From assembly GCA_018401215.1 (NCBI GenBank), contig JAGYLA010000003.1, forward strand, positions 1 to 53,220: a stretch of 53,220 nt of DNA, written 5' to 3'. The stretch is from Bacilli bacterium (GTDB lineage: Bacteria; Bacillota_I; Bacilli_A; MAG-NZ). The notes beneath the pieces were generated by a model. The model was given only the letters and a program-made list of their open reading frames with translations. It searched no databases and was not told where the DNA came from. Shown here in pieces: positions 52,024-53,220 of this stretch (the stretch's first letter is position 1; every line of letters starts with the position of its first letter). The position numbers were made by a program, and so were the translations under genes.

Positions 52024-52925
52024 TGGTTGTCCTTCTTGTTTGCTCTTGGGTGAGCATTTTGGTAGGTTTGTTTCAAATGTTCGTTGCTGGTGTGCGTATA
52101 AATTTGTGTCGTGGCGATGTCTTCATGGCCAAGCAAGGCTTGCACATAGCGTAAATCTACGCCTTCTTCCAGCAAGTGAGAGGCGAACGAATGGCGAAAT
52201 TGATGTGGATGGATGCCATCCTCAAAGCCGAGTTGTTTGCCCCATTGTTGCAACATCGTCCATACACTTTGACGATTCATTCGGTTGCCTTGACGATTCA
52301 AAAACAAGGCGGCCGTTTCTTGTTTCATGAGGAGTGGTCTGGTGGTTGTCAAATACTCACGCAAGCGAGAAATCATCACTGCATGCAAGGGCAAGATGCG
52401 TTCTTTGTTGCCTTTGCCAGTCACATGAACGAATCCTTCAGTCAAATGGACATCAGCGATATCAAGCTGCGTGCATTCGCTAATTCGCATTCCCGTTGCA
52501 TATAACAATTCCAAAATCACAGCATCTCGGCGATTGTACACCGTCGTTTGCGGAAAGGTATCCAATACTTCTTGCATTGCTTGTTGCGACATTGTCTGAG
52601 GGATTTTTCGACCAATTTTCGGGCCTTTGATTGATGCAGCGACATTTTCTGTCACCGCATGTTCGATGAGTAAGTATTGATGAAACCCCTTAATCGCGGA
52701 TAACTTACGTGCGACCGTGGTCGGTTGTTTGCGTTTGCGTTGTTCGTTGGCGATAAAGCGTTGAACGTGATCCTTTTGAATCTCGGTAACTTTTGTCAGT
52801 TTATACGTTGTTTGTAAGTAGTCGATGTATTGATTGATGTCTCTGACATATGCACGAATTGTTTGCGGACTAAAACCACGTTCGACGCGCAAATAATAGA
52901 CATACGTTTGGACAAATACCTTCAT
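52020..52925 (-). CDS. Tyrosine recombinase, XerC/XerD-like
   Basis: LLYATGMRISECTQLDIADV...HQFRHSFASHLLEEGVDLRYVQALLGHEDIATTQIYTH. Confidence 0.92.
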   Translation of the reverse strand: MKVFVQTYVYYLRVERGFSPQTIRAYVRDINQYIDYLQTTYKLTKVTEIQKDHVQRFIANEQRKRKQPTTVARKLSAIKGFHQYLLIEHAVTENVAASIKGPKIGRKIPQTMSQQAMQEVLDTFPQTTVYNRRDAVILELLYATGMRISECTQLDIADVHLTEGFVHVTGKGNKERILPLHAVMISRLREYLTTTRPLLMKQETAALFLNRQGNRMNRQSVWTMLQQWGKQLGFEDGIHPHQFRHSFASHLLEEGVDLRYVQALLGHEDIATTQIYTHTSNEHLKQTYQNAHPRANKKDNQ

Positions 52926-52934
52926 ACCCGTCTC

Positions 52935-53220
52935 CTACAATAACTGTATCAAAATTTCGTTATTTAGCATGACTCCTTTTTCAGTCGGTCGAAGATGGGT
53001 TGGCGTTTCTTCCAGCAACCCTTGAGCAATGATCGCCGGGATATTTGGATACACTGAATGCAAGGTATGGCCAAAGCGGCTGATATACTCAGCCTTATCA
53101 ATGCCATCTAATACCCGCAAGCCCACCATCACGACTTCGGCTTCAAGTTCACGCTCTTCGGTCGTGACAGGTTGTGTTTCAGACGATAAAAAGGTCGACA
53201 AATCACGGGTCACACGGTAG
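52935..53220 (-). CDS. hemW: C-terminal part of HemW-like radical SAM protein (coproporphyrinogen III oxidase-like), truncated by the window edge
   Basis: ELEAEVVMVGLRVLDGIDKAEYISRFGHTLHSVYPNIPAIIAQGLLEETPTHLRPTEKGVMLNNEILIQLL, typical HemW C-terminal helical domain. Confidence 0.7.
   Translation of the reverse strand, partial: YRVTRDLSTFLSSETQPVTTEERELEAEVVMVGLRVLDGIDKAEYISRFGHTLHSVYPNIPAIIAQGLLEETPTHLRPTEKGVMLNNEILIQLL

Noticed and set aside
52020-52925. Phage or integrative-element integrase
   Set aside because: Reads as a XerC/XerD-like housekeeping recombinase; no neighbouring mobile-element genes or att-like repeats seen.

Overview
This ~53 kb window is mostly conserved housekeeping chromosome from a low-to-moderate GC Firmicute or Tenericute-like bacterium that uses TGA as a stop. 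The gene order resembles Bacillus: cmk-S1-der-hup, apt-relA-dtd-(T-box)-GNAT-hisS-aspS, nusB-xseA-xseB-dxs-tlyA-recN, ispH-cshB-nfo-ispG, rpmG, hrcA-grpE-dnaK-dnaJ-rpsU, phoH-ybeY-cdd-era-recO-glyS-dnaG-rpoD-trmK, ferredoxin, yneF, plsY, parE-parC, then ROK kinase, XerD-like recombinase and HemW. I saw no CRISPR array, tRNA, rRNA or transposon. The main second-look items are: (1) a four-gene operon with overlapping stop/start codons at 25351-27683, encoding a FAS1 membrane-anchored protein, a multi-TM protein, an XRE-type HTH, and a GNAT fused to a membrane domain resembling a degenerate site-2 protease, with an inverted repeat over its putative promoter; (2) a Fic-like protein with a C-terminal winged helix whose HPFxDGNGR motif has degenerated to KAFQEKNEY (48140-49213); (3) a hrcA promoter bracketed by two CIRCE operators; (4) a ferredoxin lacking one canonical Cys of its first cluster; (5) an S1-domain protein with a C-terminal Rho_N/SAP-like motif; (6) a structured convergent intergenic region at 49230-49660. 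Clusters of frameshifts in hisS, aspS, xseA, recN, cshB, nfo and parC look like sequencing or assembly indels rather than biology.
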